A DNA stretch of 64,000 bases. It comes from Lachnospiraceae bacterium. Lineage in GTDB: Bacteria > Bacillota > Clostridia > Lachnospirales > Lachnospiraceae. The stretch is taken from assembly GCA_022794255.1 (NCBI GenBank), contig JAAWEL010000089.1:24757-88756 (forward strand). The letters are read 5' to 3'. Below the pieces are notes generated by a model, which made no database searches, had not been told where the DNA came from, and saw only the letters and a list, made by a program, of their open reading frames with translations. Below, one piece after another: positions 43,237-52,937 of the stretch. How positions within the stretch are numbered: position 1 is the stretch's first letter; each line of letters opens with the position of its first letter. The translations under genes and the position numbers were made by a program.

Positions 43237-44302
43237 TTTTCACCGCATGCTCGATCGCCTGAATATACAAGCTTATATTCTCATCAAAATTATAATGTTC
43301 TTTCACGTGTTCAACCCCTGCTTTTCCCATTGCAATACGATCTTTTGGCGAAAGCAAATACATCCTTTCCATAGCATTTGCTAATTCACCAATATCTCCT
43401 TTAGGAACAATCAATCCGGTTTTTTCTCTTTCAACAACTTCCATGAAACCATCTGCATCAGAAACAATTACAGGCACTCCACAAGCCATCGCTTCCACCG
43501 CTGCCACACCGAAGCTTTCGGAATAACTTGGAAAGCAGGCCACATCTATATTGGCTAAAATAGTTGGCACCAATTCATTTTGAACAAATCCTTTGAATTC
43601 CACTATTTCAGAAACGCCTAAATTCTCTGCCAATTTACGATACTCATCCAAAGCTTTTCCTCTTCCAAATATATATAAGCGCACATTACCGTAGATAGCA
43701 GATAATTTTGCAAATGCTTTAATCAAGACATCTATCCCATATCCATGCTCTATCTTTTTAATAATACCAAAGCAGAAAAAATCTTTCTCTACCTTTTCTC
43801 TTGGATAAAACAGATTCAAATCAACTCCGAAGGGAGTAACATAGATTTTTTTGTCCTTTTTATAAAATTCTTCTATTTTACTTTTCATAACATGGCTTGT
43901 TGATGTCAATATATCCGCTGCATCAAAATTTTTAATAATTCTGTACATATTTCTTTTTGATTTAAACGGATAAATAAAAACATCTGTCCCTAAAACCGCC
44001 AAAACAAAAGGGTGTACATGGATGATACGTGCTAATGTGCCGTAGCCACTTGCATAGTGACTATTTATCAAATTGTATTTACCCTCTATAATCTTTTTCT
44101 TTAACCATATACAATTTAGAAAATAGCCCTTTTTCCCGCTTATTGGCATATTAACAATAACGATTCTTTTGTCAAAATCATCAATCAATTTATTATGATC
44201 AGGCAAAGTGAATAAAGTGATATCATATCCTTTATTTACTAATGCATTTGCAATTTTTTTGACGTGTATTGAATTTCCTGATGATATAAAAGCGATTTTC
44301 AT
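43226..44302 (-). CDS. glycosyltransferase family 4 (GT-B)
   Basis: A 358-residue GT-B enzyme opening MKIAFISSGNSIHVKKIANAL. The C-terminal domain has CFGIIKKIEHGYGIDVLIKAF, and ACFPSYSESFGVAAVEAMACGVPVIV supplies E-x7-E. I chose ATG 44302 because the fold begins there and the tracked upstream lead lies inside the previous gene. It adds a sugar to the operon 2 repeat unit. Confidence 0.87.
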   Translation of the reverse strand: MKIAFISSGNSIHVKKIANALVNKGYDITLFTLPDHNKLIDDFDKRIVIVNMPISGKKGYFLNCIWLKKKIIEGKYNLINSHYASGYGTLARIIHVHPFVLAVLGTDVFIYPFKSKRNMYRIIKNFDAADILTSTSHVMKSKIEEFYKKDKKIYVTPFGVDLNLFYPREKVEKDFFCFGIIKKIEHGYGIDVLIKAFAKLSAIYGNVRLYIFGRGKALDEYRKLAENLGVSEIVEFKGFVQNELVPTILANIDVACFPSYSESFGVAAVEAMACGVPVIVSDADGFMEVVEREKTGLIVPKGDIGELANAMERMYLLSPKDRIAMGKAGVEHVKEHYNFDENISLYIQAIEHAVKNGH

Positions 44303-44310
44303 ATAATTTC

Positions 44311-45804
44311 TTAAATAGCCTCCCAAATAGCTCTTTTTATATTTAGCCATACAGTTTCTTGAGACTGTCCGGAATCTATCTCTGTACAGCAAGTCCTGTC
44401 TGAGAATTTAATATGTTTCACTCTTTCCGTTAAATTCCTGCTGGTTTCAATATCAATTTCTCCTGGTTTTCGAGCGACTGCTATTTCTGGCGGAACAATC
44501 ATTTTTATCGCCAGGTCCGGAGGACACATTTCTGCAATCCGAAAACATTTCTCCTCCATCTTTTCAGAAATCCCTCCTTGTTTACGCAATCGTCTGCCGT
44601 CACACAGTCCATCATATTCATTCTGCGGATACCGATCTGTCAAAACTATAAATCCTCTCATCCTGCATCTGCTTGCTGCTTTAAGCTTTCTTATTCTCTC
44701 TTTAGACAATGTATAGACCCAAAGTTTTCGCATTCCCACTAATTTTTTATTTTCAACTGCAGCCAATTTTTCATTATTAAAATTATTTGACTTTTTTACA
44801 AATCCTTTTTTTTGAGCAATTTTCAAAAGAAATTTGAGAGGTTTTCTTAAAACAGAGCTTCTCCCATCTCCACTTCCCAAATAAAAAAATCTGACATCCA
44901 TGAACTGGAATAACCAATTATAAATTTCCTTAATTGCGGTACTTTTTCCTGCCCCATCACTTCCTAAAAATGCAATGATTACTCCACCTGTTGCCGGTCT
45001 TCTTCTTGTTAATATATTTTTTGCTTTTAAATATCTTTTTTCAATTTCAAGTATTATTCTCAATAATTCTCGATAATTTCTTCTTAATGTGTTATAGCTC
45101 TTATTCCCTTGGGAATAAGGTGCTAAATCCTTATATAAAAGACATTTAAGCCTATTTGCATCGTTCCATGTGGCAATTTCTGTGATATATATTTTTTCTA
45201 TTCTATTAGCCAGTCTTTCCGTTAACCAGGTCTGTTCTTTTAATGAACTGCCAAACTCTACGCATTTATCTTTTAACCATAGAAACTCATCTTTTGTTGT
45301 TCCTGATAATAAATTATTTTTAATAATATCTCTTTTTCTTGTTTTCATTCCTGTTCGGATTATAAGAAGAAGTAATTCATCAAAATAGGATGATAAATAT
45401 GCTCCATATTTATCATCCCATCTGCGATTTTTTAATATTCTCTGTTCAATCGGTAATAAAAATCCTTTTAAATGTTTTTCCCCAATAACCAATTGACTAT
45501 GTAAATGTAAATGAACTAATTTCCCTGTTTCATAGTCAAAGCCCAGATAATCTTCAATGCCAATATAACTTCTTGCATTTGGTACATAAAATCTTTTAAA
45601 CTTCAGCTTTTGCAAAATGTTGACTAGTTGTCCATATTGTGACCGATTTATCAATATATCTAAATCATCTTTTCCTGTCAGCGCATCTTTAAAATGTTCA
45701 TTGCTTTTCCAATGACAATATAAAATATTGTTATTTAACTCATTCAATAAATTTCGAACGATTTTTAATTCTTTCATTTCCATCTTGTTCCTGTCCACCA
45801 TCAT
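44311..45804 (-). CDS. nucleotidyltransferase-fold plus thymidylate-kinase-like P-loop protein
   Basis: A 497-residue two-part protein. Residues about 15-230 resemble a nucleotidyltransferase fold (YCHWKSNEHFKDALTGKDDLDIL, with a D-x-D pair). Residues about 270-497 form a P-loop kinase-like domain (IIAFLGSDGAGKSTAIKEIY, later VLTDRYPQNEYDG). Similar fusions occur in surface-glycan loci without a firm function. The start is uncertain: ATG at 45783 has a nearby AGGA site. No substrate is proposed. Confidence 0.65.
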   Translation of the reverse strand: MMVDRNKMEMKELKIVRNLLNELNNNILYCHWKSNEHFKDALTGKDDLDILINRSQYGQLVNILQKLKFKRFYVPNARSYIGIEDYLGFDYETGKLVHLHLHSQLVIGEKHLKGFLLPIEQRILKNRRWDDKYGAYLSSYFDELLLLIIRTGMKTRKRDIIKNNLLSGTTKDEFLWLKDKCVEFGSSLKEQTWLTERLANRIEKIYITEIATWNDANRLKCLLYKDLAPYSQGNKSYNTLRRNYRELLRIILEIEKRYLKAKNILTRRRPATGGVIIAFLGSDGAGKSTAIKEIYNWLFQFMDVRFFYLGSGDGRSSVLRKPLKFLLKIAQKKGFVKKSNNFNNEKLAAVENKKLVGMRKLWVYTLSKERIRKLKAASRCRMRGFIVLTDRYPQNEYDGLCDGRRLRKQGGISEKMEEKCFRIAEMCPPDLAIKMIVPPEIAVARKPGEIDIETSRNLTERVKHIKFSDRTCCTEIDSGQSQETVWLNIKRAIWEAI

Positions 45805-45847
45805 AACTTATTGTAAGTCCTTGGCATAGTCGTGTTATGTAAAAATT

Positions 45848-46612
45848 CTATATTGTTTTTTCATAAACTGTTTTTTTCAATACTCCATAAACCAGGTTCT
45901 GACACGCATACCAAAATGCAATAAAAGCATTTTTTTCATCGCACATATGAAATAAGTCATAATGACTCCTTAACTTCTTACTTAATTTATCATGTGAAAT
46001 AGATTTCTTTCTGACTCTATATTTTGCTAAATTTTCTTTTAATAAATAGCAGTTTGCCTTTTTACATAATTGTAATAAAATCGCATAATCATTATTTTTC
46101 TTAATGTCTTTTATTTGAATCAAACCCATTACATTAGCATTATACATAAAGGTTAAGCATCCTGGATAACCGTAATTATACATTTTTCTTTTTGTAACAA
46201 TCTTTGGCCCCGAAACATAAACATTTAATGATTCTGAATTTTCGTTTATCTTTTCGTATTCATGATATGAAAATACATACCTATTTTTTTTCATGAATCG
46301 GATCTGTTTTTCTAGTTTTTCTGGATCCCAGACATCATCCGAATCCAAAAAGGCGATCCATTCCCCCTTCGCCTCACGCAAGGCTTTATTTCTAGTCAAT
46401 GCTGCTCCGCAATTCTTCTTGTTTTTAAAATATCGAATTCTGTTATCATGAAAAGCTGCTACAATATCATCGGTATTATCCATGGAACAATCATCAACAA
46501 TAAGAAGCTCCCAGTTTTTGTAGGTTTGGTTAATAACTGATTGAATCGATTCCGCTATAAATTTGTCTGTATTCCATGACGGCATAATAATTGACACCAT
46601 CTCATCTGTCAT
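45848..46612 (-). CDS. glycosyltransferase family 2 (GT-A)
   Basis: A 254-residue inverting GT-A enzyme: VSIIMPSWNTDKFIAESIQSV at the N-terminus, LLIVDDCSMDNT, and WIAFLDSDDVWDPEKL with the DxD metal motif (DSD). It lies directly downstream of the initiating sugar transferase gene, so it probably adds the second or third sugar of the operon 2 repeat unit. Six bases separate it from that gene. Confidence 0.87.
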   Translation of the reverse strand: MTDEMVSIIMPSWNTDKFIAESIQSVINQTYKNWELLIVDDCSMDNTDDIVAAFHDNRIRYFKNKKNCGAALTRNKALREAKGEWIAFLDSDDVWDPEKLEKQIRFMKKNRYVFSYHEYEKINENSESLNVYVSGPKIVTKRKMYNYGYPGCLTFMYNANVMGLIQIKDIKKNNDYAILLQLCKKANCYLLKENLAKYRVRKKSISHDKLSKKLRSHYDLFHMCDEKNAFIAFWYACQNLVYGVLKKTVYEKTI

Positions 46613-46618
46613 AATTTT

Positions 46619-47302
46619 TCACCTTATTACTGCCAAAATAGTTCTTATCATAATCCCAATTTCTTTTATAAAGCTATAATTCTTAAGACTTTCAAGATTA
46701 TATTTCATCTTTTCCGGCAATATTTTATTTATATAAACATCTTTTACGTTTCTCGTTGATTTCAGTAGTCGTTCCTCATCCTTATACTGTATGCTTGCCT
46801 CACTCGTCACGCCAGCGGGCAGCAATAAAGTTGCCATCATTTCCTGCGAATATGCCTGTACAAAACATGGAATTTCTGGACGAGTTCCACAAAAACTCAT
46901 ATCTCCAAGAATGATATTAATAAGTTGAGGCAGTTCGTCTAAACGATATTTTCGCAATATCTTCCCGATTTTCGTTATCCGAAGATCACCTTGCACTGTA
47001 ACAGGATTCCCTTTTTTCTCATTATTGGCGATCATTGTCCGGAACTTTAATATTTTAAATCGTCTCCCATACTGTGTAACTCTCTCTTGTAAAAAAAACA
47101 CCCCACCCTTTGAATCTATCCCAATACCAATAGCGATGCCAATCATAGCTGGCATCAAAATTATCATCATTAATACTGCAACCGAAAAATCGAACCATCG
47201 TTTCAATATAAGACCAATGGTTTTCTTTTTCAATCCATCATAATATGGACGCACTGCATCTGTCCTCATATACTCTGGCAGGTTATCCCATCTTTTCAAC
47301 AT
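46619..47302 (-). CDS. initiating sugar transferase, PglC/WcaJ-like
   Basis: A 227-residue polyprenyl-phosphate phosphoglycosyl transferase with one N-terminal membrane hairpin (FDFSVAVLMMIILMPAMIGI), FKILKFRTM, YRLDELPQLINIILGDMSFCG and TRPEIP. It transfers a sugar phosphate from UDP-sugar to undecaprenyl phosphate, starting the operon 2 repeat unit. Upstream PglF- and PglE-like genes probably make its 4-amino trideoxy sugar. ATG 47302 has GGAG nine bases upstream; the tracked start is a TTG. Confidence 0.86.
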   Translation of the reverse strand: MLKRWDNLPEYMRTDAVRPYYDGLKKKTIGLILKRWFDFSVAVLMMIILMPAMIGIAIGIGIDSKGGVFFLQERVTQYGRRFKILKFRTMIANNEKKGNPVTVQGDLRITKIGKILRKYRLDELPQLINIILGDMSFCGTRPEIPCFVQAYSQEMMATLLLPAGVTSEASIQYKDEERLLKSTRNVKDVYINKILPEKMKYNLESLKNYSFIKEIGIMIRTILAVIR

Positions 47303-47343
47303 ATCGTTTCGCTCCATAACAAACAAAATCTACGCCGGTTTTC

Positions 47344-48561
47344 CTAAACTGCCTGTGTCATAGATACCTCAATCAACATTTTTAATGTTGCTGCCACATA
47401 CTCGGCCTGCTCGTCTGTCAGGCAAGTATGCAATGGTAATGTGATTTCATTTTCATATTGGTGGTAAGCATTTGGATAATCCTTTATATTAAACCCCATA
47501 TTTTGATAAGCTGTATGCATTGGCAATGGCTTATAGTGGACATTCGTTGTGATTCCAAGTTCTGCCATCTGGCTGATTAATTTATTGCGCTCTTTATAAT
47601 GATATCCTTGTATCCTTACCAGGTACAAATGTCCACTGGAACAGTAATCTTCTGTGAAATGCTTCAAATATTGGGCAGCTATCATTTCATCACAGGCTTT
47701 ATCATAAATCTTTATAATCTGCTTCCTGCGTTCTAGCAGCTTTGGATATCGCTCCAGCTGTGCCAGTCCTATTGCCGCCGCCAAATCTGTCATATTACAT
47801 TTGTAATTGGGAGCCAGAATATCATACTCCCATGCCCCTTTTTGTGTCTTTGCCAGTGCATCTTTTGACTGACCATGTAGGGAAAAAAGCATATATTGAG
47901 AGTATATCCATTCATCCTCTATCCCTGGAACAGTATTCCATACCACAGCTCCGCCTTCAGCTGTAGTCAGATTTTTTACTGCATGAAAAGAAAAGCTGGT
48001 AAAATCTGCCGCTTCTCCACACATCTTCCCATTTCTTGAAGCACCAAATCCATGGGCAGCATCTGCCAATACAACAATTCGACCAAATGCATTCTGAATT
48101 TCATTCTTTGCATGAAACAAATGTTTTTTCTTTTTAACTATCTCGAAAATTTGGTCGTAATCGCACATAACTCCAGCTAAATCCACAGGAATAATTACTT
48201 TCGTGCGTTCTGTAACAGCCTTTTCCAGCTTCTGGTAATCCATCTCATAGGAATCAGGAGCCGTATCTACAAGAACAAGTTTTGCGCCTACATGACATAC
48301 AACACTGGCACTGGCAGTATACGTATACGCGGAAGTAATCACTTCATCTCCCTCACCTACTCCCAGCAATCGCAATGTCAGCTCCATACACGCAGTCGCC
48401 GAATTTAAGCATACAGCCTTTGGCCTATGTACAAACTGGGCAAGCCGTTGTTCAAATTCCTTCGTCCGGGGACCTGTAGTAATCCAGCCAGACTGCATTA
48501 CTGCTATTACTTCCTGAATTTCCCTCTCCGTAATGTCCGGAGGAGAAAATGGTATCTTCAT
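47344..48561 (-). CDS. PglE-like DegT-family aminotransferase
   Basis: A 405-residue PLP enzyme opening MKIPFSPPDITEREIQEVI. The PLP region is SFHAVKNLTTAEGGAVVWN with the Schiff-base lysine, and CLNSATACMELTLRLLG is the phosphate-binding part. PglE/PseC-type enzymes aminate the 4-keto-6-deoxy sugar made by a PglF-type dehydratase, and the PglF-like gene is directly upstream. ATG 48561 follows GGAG by six bases, better than the tracked start. Confidence 0.84.
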   Translation of the reverse strand: MKIPFSPPDITEREIQEVIAVMQSGWITTGPRTKEFEQRLAQFVHRPKAVCLNSATACMELTLRLLGVGEGDEVITSAYTYTASASVVCHVGAKLVLVDTAPDSYEMDYQKLEKAVTERTKVIIPVDLAGVMCDYDQIFEIVKKKKHLFHAKNEIQNAFGRIVVLADAAHGFGASRNGKMCGEAADFTSFSFHAVKNLTTAEGGAVVWNTVPGIEDEWIYSQYMLFSLHGQSKDALAKTQKGAWEYDILAPNYKCNMTDLAAAIGLAQLERYPKLLERRKQIIKIYDKACDEMIAAQYLKHFTEDYCSSGHLYLVRIQGYHYKERNKLISQMAELGITTNVHYKPLPMHTAYQNMGFNIKDYPNAYHQYENEITLPLHTCLTDEQAEYVAATLKMLIEVSMTQAV

Positions 48562-48609
48562 AACAATCTCCATTCTGCCACTGAAGGCTCATAAAATATT
48601 CTTTGGGAC

Positions 48610-50619
48610 CTATTCTCTTTTAAACACTTGATAGGTTCCCACCACCTCTGCAACCAACTCGCGGATATCCTTCGTGTCCCCGTAACTAACATCCATCAGC
48701 TCTTTCAGCCGCACCAAAAACTGGTCTGTATCAAAGGGAATCGGAGCCCCAATATGGATCAAATGATTGGGAGTTGTTTTCATCCCTTCTTCCTCCATCA
48801 GCTTTTCCTCATACAGCTTCTCCCCTGGTCTTAAGCCTACATACTCAATCTTAATATCCACATCTGGTTTATACCCGGACAGCTTAATCAGATTTTTAGC
48901 AAGCGCATCAATTTTTACCGGCTCTCCCATATCCAGCACAAAAATCTCTCCGCCCTTTGCAAACGTCCCCGCCTGCAGTACTAAACTTACAGCCTCCGAA
49001 ATCGTCATAAAATATCGGACAATATCCGGATGGGTCACAGTCACAGGTCCTCCGGCAGCTATCTGTTTTTTAAAAAATGGAATGACCGATCCATTGCTCC
49101 CCAAAACATTTCCAAACCGAACTGACACAAACTCGGTTCTCGCCGGAATTGTCATCTTTTGCATATTCTGCATACTTCCATCTTCATCCCAAGAATGAGC
49201 ATGAAGAACTGGGAGCTCACCTTCTCTCCCTGACTTGATTTTCTCATCAAAGGTCTGAATCACCATTTCACACAGTCTCTTGCTCGCTCCCATAATATTA
49301 GTCGGGTTCACAGCCTTATCTGTGCTGATGAGTACAAACCTTTTACAGCCATTCATCATAGCTGCATAAGCAGTTTTGTAAGTACCGATTGTATTATTTT
49401 TAATCGCTTCCCTTGGGCTGTCCTCCATTAATGGAACATGCTTATGGGCAGCTGCGTGATACACCACATCCGGATGGTATTTTGCAAACACATAGTTGAT
49501 CCTTCTACTATCTCTTACAGAACCAATGAGCACTTCCAAATCCAGCTGTGGATACTCTGCCCGCAGCTCCTGCTGAATATCATAGGCGTTATTTTCATAT
49601 ACATCAAAGATGATTAATTGCTTCGGGTTATGTCTGGCTATCTGCCTGCATAACTCGCTTCCAATGGAGCCACCGCCCCCTGTAACCAGAATAGTCTTTT
49701 CATTTAAATACTGAAATACTTCTTCCAGATTGACTTTGATCGGATTCCGGCCCAAGAGATCTTCGATTGCAACCTCTTTCATATCACTGATTGTGACTTC
49801 TCCATTTGCCAGCTGATACATCCCTGGCAAAATCTTCAATTCACATCCAGTCTCTTTACAGATGTCCAGAATATCTCGTTTCTGCTCAGCATTGGCACTG
49901 GGTATGGCAATTAAAATTTTCTCAATATGGTATTTCTCCACATTCTGCAGAATATCATCTCTGCCCCCCACAACCGGAACTCCGTCAATAAAACGATTCC
50001 ACTTATCAGGATTATCATCGATAATACAGCAAACCTGTTCTGCGCTCTCTTTTGCCTCATGAAGATCCCTCAAAATCATCTGCCCGGCTACTCCAGCTCC
50101 GATCATCATTACCCTTTGGATAGGTTTTGGATTCTTCGCTTTCTTATTCAGCCCATATAAAAGAAAAATAAAGCGATAGGAAAAGCGGGAAGCCAACAAA
50201 AGAACCGCCTGCAGCATCATCCCAAAAGCATAGTAAAACAGCGGCATCCGATGAACCAAAACCCTTGGAAGCAACTGACAGGTGATCGTAATTCCAACTA
50301 AATGAAAGACTGAAACAATCGTCACTGAAACCAGCACCCGGGCCAACTCATTATAGCTGGCAAACCTCCAAATACTATTATATAGCCGAAAATAAGAAAA
50401 CACGGCTATACAAAATATGGAATAGATTGGAGCAAATCGGAAAAAAGGTTCCAGATAAGAACCCGGTATCATATGATACTGGCATTCAAATCGAAACCAT
50501 AGGGCAAGAAAAAACGAAATATTCACAGTCCCTATATCATACAAAAGCAGACCAATATCCATGGCCTGCCAACTTCTTTTTGGTAATATTTTAAATTGCC
50601 TCTTCTCTGAACCTTGCAT
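48610..50619 (-). CDS. PglF/CapD-like UDP-sugar 4,6-dehydratase, membrane form, operon 2
   Basis: A 669-residue paralogue of 20060-22126, with four N-terminal membrane segments, the Rossmann motif MMIGAGVAGQMI and the SDR motif TILVTGGGGSIGSELCRQI. Only the extreme N- and C-termini differ clearly between the two. It forms the 4-keto-6-deoxy UDP-sugar for the PglE-like enzyme. Near-identical stretches in the two copies make direct repeats about 28 kb apart. Confidence 0.9.
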   Translation of the reverse strand: MQGSEKRQFKILPKRSWQAMDIGLLLYDIGTVNISFFLALWFRFECQYHMIPGSYLEPFFRFAPIYSIFCIAVFSYFRLYNSIWRFASYNELARVLVSVTIVSVFHLVGITITCQLLPRVLVHRMPLFYYAFGMMLQAVLLLASRFSYRFIFLLYGLNKKAKNPKPIQRVMMIGAGVAGQMILRDLHEAKESAEQVCCIIDDNPDKWNRFIDGVPVVGGRDDILQNVEKYHIEKILIAIPSANAEQKRDILDICKETGCELKILPGMYQLANGEVTISDMKEVAIEDLLGRNPIKVNLEEVFQYLNEKTILVTGGGGSIGSELCRQIARHNPKQLIIFDVYENNAYDIQQELRAEYPQLDLEVLIGSVRDSRRINYVFAKYHPDVVYHAAAHKHVPLMEDSPREAIKNNTIGTYKTAYAAMMNGCKRFVLISTDKAVNPTNIMGASKRLCEMVIQTFDEKIKSGREGELPVLHAHSWDEDGSMQNMQKMTIPARTEFVSVRFGNVLGSNGSVIPFFKKQIAAGGPVTVTHPDIVRYFMTISEAVSLVLQAGTFAKGGEIFVLDMGEPVKIDALAKNLIKLSGYKPDVDIKIEYVGLRPGEKLYEEKLMEEEGMKTTPNHLIHIGAPIPFDTDQFLVRLKELMDVSYGDTKDIRELVAEVVGTYQVFKRE

Positions 50620-50652
50620 TTTATCTTTGCATTCTGCCTCTGTCCGCCCGTT

Positions 50653-51219
50653 CTATCTGGGCACCTCCACCGAAACTTCCATATTCTCATACAAAAGTTT
50701 CTTCTCGGCATCCTCCTTTAGTATAATTCCCATTGCGATTGCCCTGTCTTCTCCCCACAGCCGGTGGCGAACCATAGCATATCTCTTTTTAAATTGATAA
50801 CGCTCAATCTGGCCCTCACAAGATCGCAGTGGGTCTGTCATTTTACAGATTTGACCCTGCTCATCTTTTAATACATAAGAAAGTCTTACCACATGATCTT
50901 CCCCAGATATCTTTTCCAGAAAATCCGCATCCTCCTTTATCATGGGAAGAATCGTCACATTTTTGCAATTTACCAGCCGGGACACAGCCGGGACTTGGCT
51001 AAGCCGTGTATACACAGATTCCGGATCTTTACAGGTAAGGAATGCACAGCCGGGAAATAATGATTCCATATGCACAATACTCCTTTGCTGCCTTCTCCAA
51101 ATCCGCTCCTGGTATATGACAAAACACTCTTCATACATATGAAGAGGAACGGTTCTGCGAATTTCCTCTACCAGGCCCTCTTCTTTTCCCACCCATGTTT
51201 TTATCAAACACCATAACAT
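50653..51219 (-). CDS. NusG-family antiterminator paralogue, NGN-KOW form, operon 2
   Basis: A 188-residue protein with an NGN domain (MLWCLIKTWVGKEEGLVEEI, MESLFPGCAFLTC) and a KOW-like C-terminal region (MTDPLRSCEGQIERYQFKK). It is the counterpart of the 192-residue protein of operon 1 and overlaps the upstream loaP-like gene by 16 bases. It probably helps RNA polymerase traverse the 27-kb operon 2, or modulates its partner. Confidence 0.82.
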   Translation of the reverse strand: MLWCLIKTWVGKEEGLVEEIRRTVPLHMYEECFVIYQERIWRRQQRSIVHMESLFPGCAFLTCKDPESVYTRLSQVPAVSRLVNCKNVTILPMIKEDADFLEKISGEDHVVRLSYVLKDEQGQICKMTDPLRSCEGQIERYQFKKRYAMVRHRLWGEDRAIAMGIILKEDAEKKLLYENMEVSVEVPR

Positions 51220-51947
51220 AGGCGTTTCTCCTTCCTTTCCGATATAGCATCAAGGCACTTTTCTTCTTTCCCCTGTATTGCATTCTGAATCTCTGATCCT
51301 TTATTTATTGGCCTTTGCCCTTTAGGCACGAGAATGGGCACACCAGATGGCTGTACATCCAGAGCCTTCCCTGGCTTATATTGCCCCGAAGCCAGAAACG
51401 GTGCTTCCACCTTTTCGTATTTCAATTCTTCACAAATATCTTCATGAAGCACAATCCCCAAAAGAACCGTCTTTTCCTCCTGATGCAGTTTAAATCTTAC
51501 CAGTACATACCGCTTTTTAAACCGACACTGCACAATCTGAGATACACATGCTTCCAATGGGCCCGAAACCTGGCGAATATTTCCTTTCCCGTCTGTTTCC
51601 ATATAAGAAAGGCGAATCACATAATCTTCATTCATGATCCTTCTCAAAAATTCCGCCTCTTCCGATTCCAGGGAAAGAAAAAAGAAATCCTCATCTGCTA
51701 TCATCCGAGACATAACCGGAACCTGTTTCAGGCAAAAGAACAGGGATTTGGGCTCCCTAGAAGTAATAAACACGTACCCAGGAAATGCCCGTCTTACATG
51801 AACAAAATTCTGCTGTTGCCTTCTCCATAGCAATTCCTGGTAGACTACAAAGCATTCCTCGTATAAATCATTTGAAACCATCTGGTGGATCAGATCTACC
51901 AGTTTCTCTTCTTCGCCGGTTCTCGTCTGCAGTACATACCATAGCAT
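51204..51947 (-). CDS. LoaP-like NusG paralogue with degenerate second KOW, operon 2 leader gene
   Basis: A 247-residue counterpart of 22836-23612. The NGN domain (MLWYVLQTRTGEEEKLVDLI, VRRAFPGYVFITS) and first KOW-like domain (VSGPLEACVSQIVQCRFKK) are kept. The region matching the second KOW is replaced by a lysine-rich, unlike tail. I moved the start from 52013 to ATG 51947: it matches the operon 1 protein start, has a GGAAGG site, and the longer version would translate the conserved leader block. Confidence 0.83.
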   Translation of the reverse strand: MLWYVLQTRTGEEEKLVDLIHQMVSNDLYEECFVVYQELLWRRQQQNFVHVRRAFPGYVFITSREPKSLFFCLKQVPVMSRMIADEDFFFLSLESEEAEFLRRIMNEDYVIRLSYMETDGKGNIRQVSGPLEACVSQIVQCRFKKRYVLVRFKLHQEEKTVLLGIVLHEDICEELKYEKVEAPFLASGQYKPGKALDVQPSGVPILVPKGQRPINKGSEIQNAIQGKEEKCLDAISERKEKRLCYGV

Positions 51948-51985
51948 ATCGAATCTTCCTTCCTCTGCTTCCAGGACAAAAAAGG

Positions 51986-52170
51986 GTAAGCTTCGCCATT
52001 TCCCGATTACCACGAAGCATCCAAAAAACGCTGCTCTGACACGTCTTTAAGATTAAACATAGTAACCCAGATAATTAAATGCGATGCAGCATCGCAGCTG
52101 GTATAACCCCTTTCCAGGAACCGCAGCCTCTAGACTCACGATTTCCCTTCCCGGTTTTTTACAAAATAAA
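51986..52170 (-). promoter_or_regulatory. conserved operon 2 leader (candidate structured antiterminator RNA)
   Basis: It carries the same blocks in the same order as the operon 1 leader: AACCGGGAAGGGAAA to GGAAAGGGGUUAUA (52103-52170), a hairpin with stem UGCGAUG/CAUCGCA (52080-52096), UCUGGGUUA (52063-52071) and UAAUCGGGAAAUGGCGAAGC (within 51986-52009). The hairpin stem shares no sequence with its operon 1 counterpart yet sits at the same place with a 3-4 base CUG-containing loop. Confidence 0.65.
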
Positions 52171-52175
52171 GGATC

Positions 52176-52216
52176 GAGTACAACACAATATGTAATTGTG
52201 TTGTACTTAAAATTAC
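52176..52216 (+). repeat. cassette 2 left inverted repeat
   Basis: A 41-bp repeat matching the reverse complement of 52973-53013 at 35 positions. Arms CAACACAAT and ATTGTGTTG surround the spacer ATGTA. The arms equal those of cassette 1, while the spacer differs. Confidence 0.82.
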
Positions 52217-52292
52217 ATATAAATTGAGTAAAATGCTGGTAATATAAGGATATGGCAGAGAATGCCAAATACGGGCACGGAGGTGCGTAAAT

Positions 52293-52871
52293 ATGCAAAA
52301 GACACAGCCAATCAGAAACACCAGGGATATTCTCAGACTGAAGCAATATTATCTGGACAGAAACCAGATACGCAATTATGCCCTGCTCACCTTGGGCATG
52401 AATACTTCCTTAAGAATCGGAGATCTGTTGCTCTTAAGGTGGGAAAATGTTTATGACTTTCACAGGAATTGCTATCACAAGCACTTAGAGGTTCTTGAAC
52501 AGAAAACAAGAAAGAATACCCGGATTGCCTTGAATAAAGAAGCGGTCTTATCTCTTCAGAATTTAAAAAATTCATTGGCTGTTGTATCTGGTGAGGATTA
52601 CCTTTTCCGGAGTCGTCAAGGCCAAAACCGTCCCATCAGCCGTTCACAGGCATTTCGCATCATAAAAAATGCTGCCAACAGTCTCCACATTACGGGAACC
52701 ATCAGCTGCCATTCCTTAAGAAAAACCTTCGGCTACCATGCGTGGAAAAATGGGATTCCTCCGGCCGTAATTATGGCAATTTACAATCACTCCTCTTTGG
52801 ATGTGACCAAACGCTACTTATCTATTGACCAGGATGACAAGGATAAAGTGTTTTTGGAGTTGAATCTATAA
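52293..52871 (+). CDS. Fim-type tyrosine recombinase (DNA invertase) of cassette 2
   Basis: A 192-residue catalytic-domain-only tyrosine recombinase, the same length as and aligning without gaps to the cassette 1 enzyme. Catalytic residues are all present: Arg41 (TSLRIGD), Lys71 (EQKTRK), His140/Arg143 (CHSLRKTFGYHAW), His166 (YNHSS), Tyr175 (KRYLSID). A GGAGGTG ribosome site precedes the ATG. The strongest differences from the paralogue lie in the middle (about residues 56-110), which may reflect site preference. Confidence 0.92.
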   Translation: MQKTQPIRNTRDILRLKQYYLDRNQIRNYALLTLGMNTSLRIGDLLLLRWENVYDFHRNCYHKHLEVLEQKTRKNTRIALNKEAVLSLQNLKNSLAVVSGEDYLFRSRQGQNRPISRSQAFRIIKNAANSLHITGTISCHSLRKTFGYHAWKNGIPPAVIMAIYNHSSLDVTKRYLSIDQDDKDKVFLELNL

Positions 52872-52894
52872 AATAATTTCTTAAGAATTTTAAA

Positions 52895-52922
52895 CCTGTT
52901 TTTCCAGAAAATCTTAACCCTT
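52895..52922 (+). promoter_or_regulatory. 28-bp conserved box upstream of cassette 2 promoter
   Basis: Identical over 28 bases to 24654-24681 and in the same place relative to the -35 element. It contains the imperfect palindrome TTTTTCCAGAAAA. Confidence 0.6.
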
Positions 52923-52937
52923 CCATCAGAAAAAAAC

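Noticed and set aside
52053-52346. 97-aa and 61-aa minus-strand ORFs over the operon 2 leader
   Set aside because: They cross the inverted repeat and conserved leader blocks, which would not be expected to encode protein. No recognisable domain.
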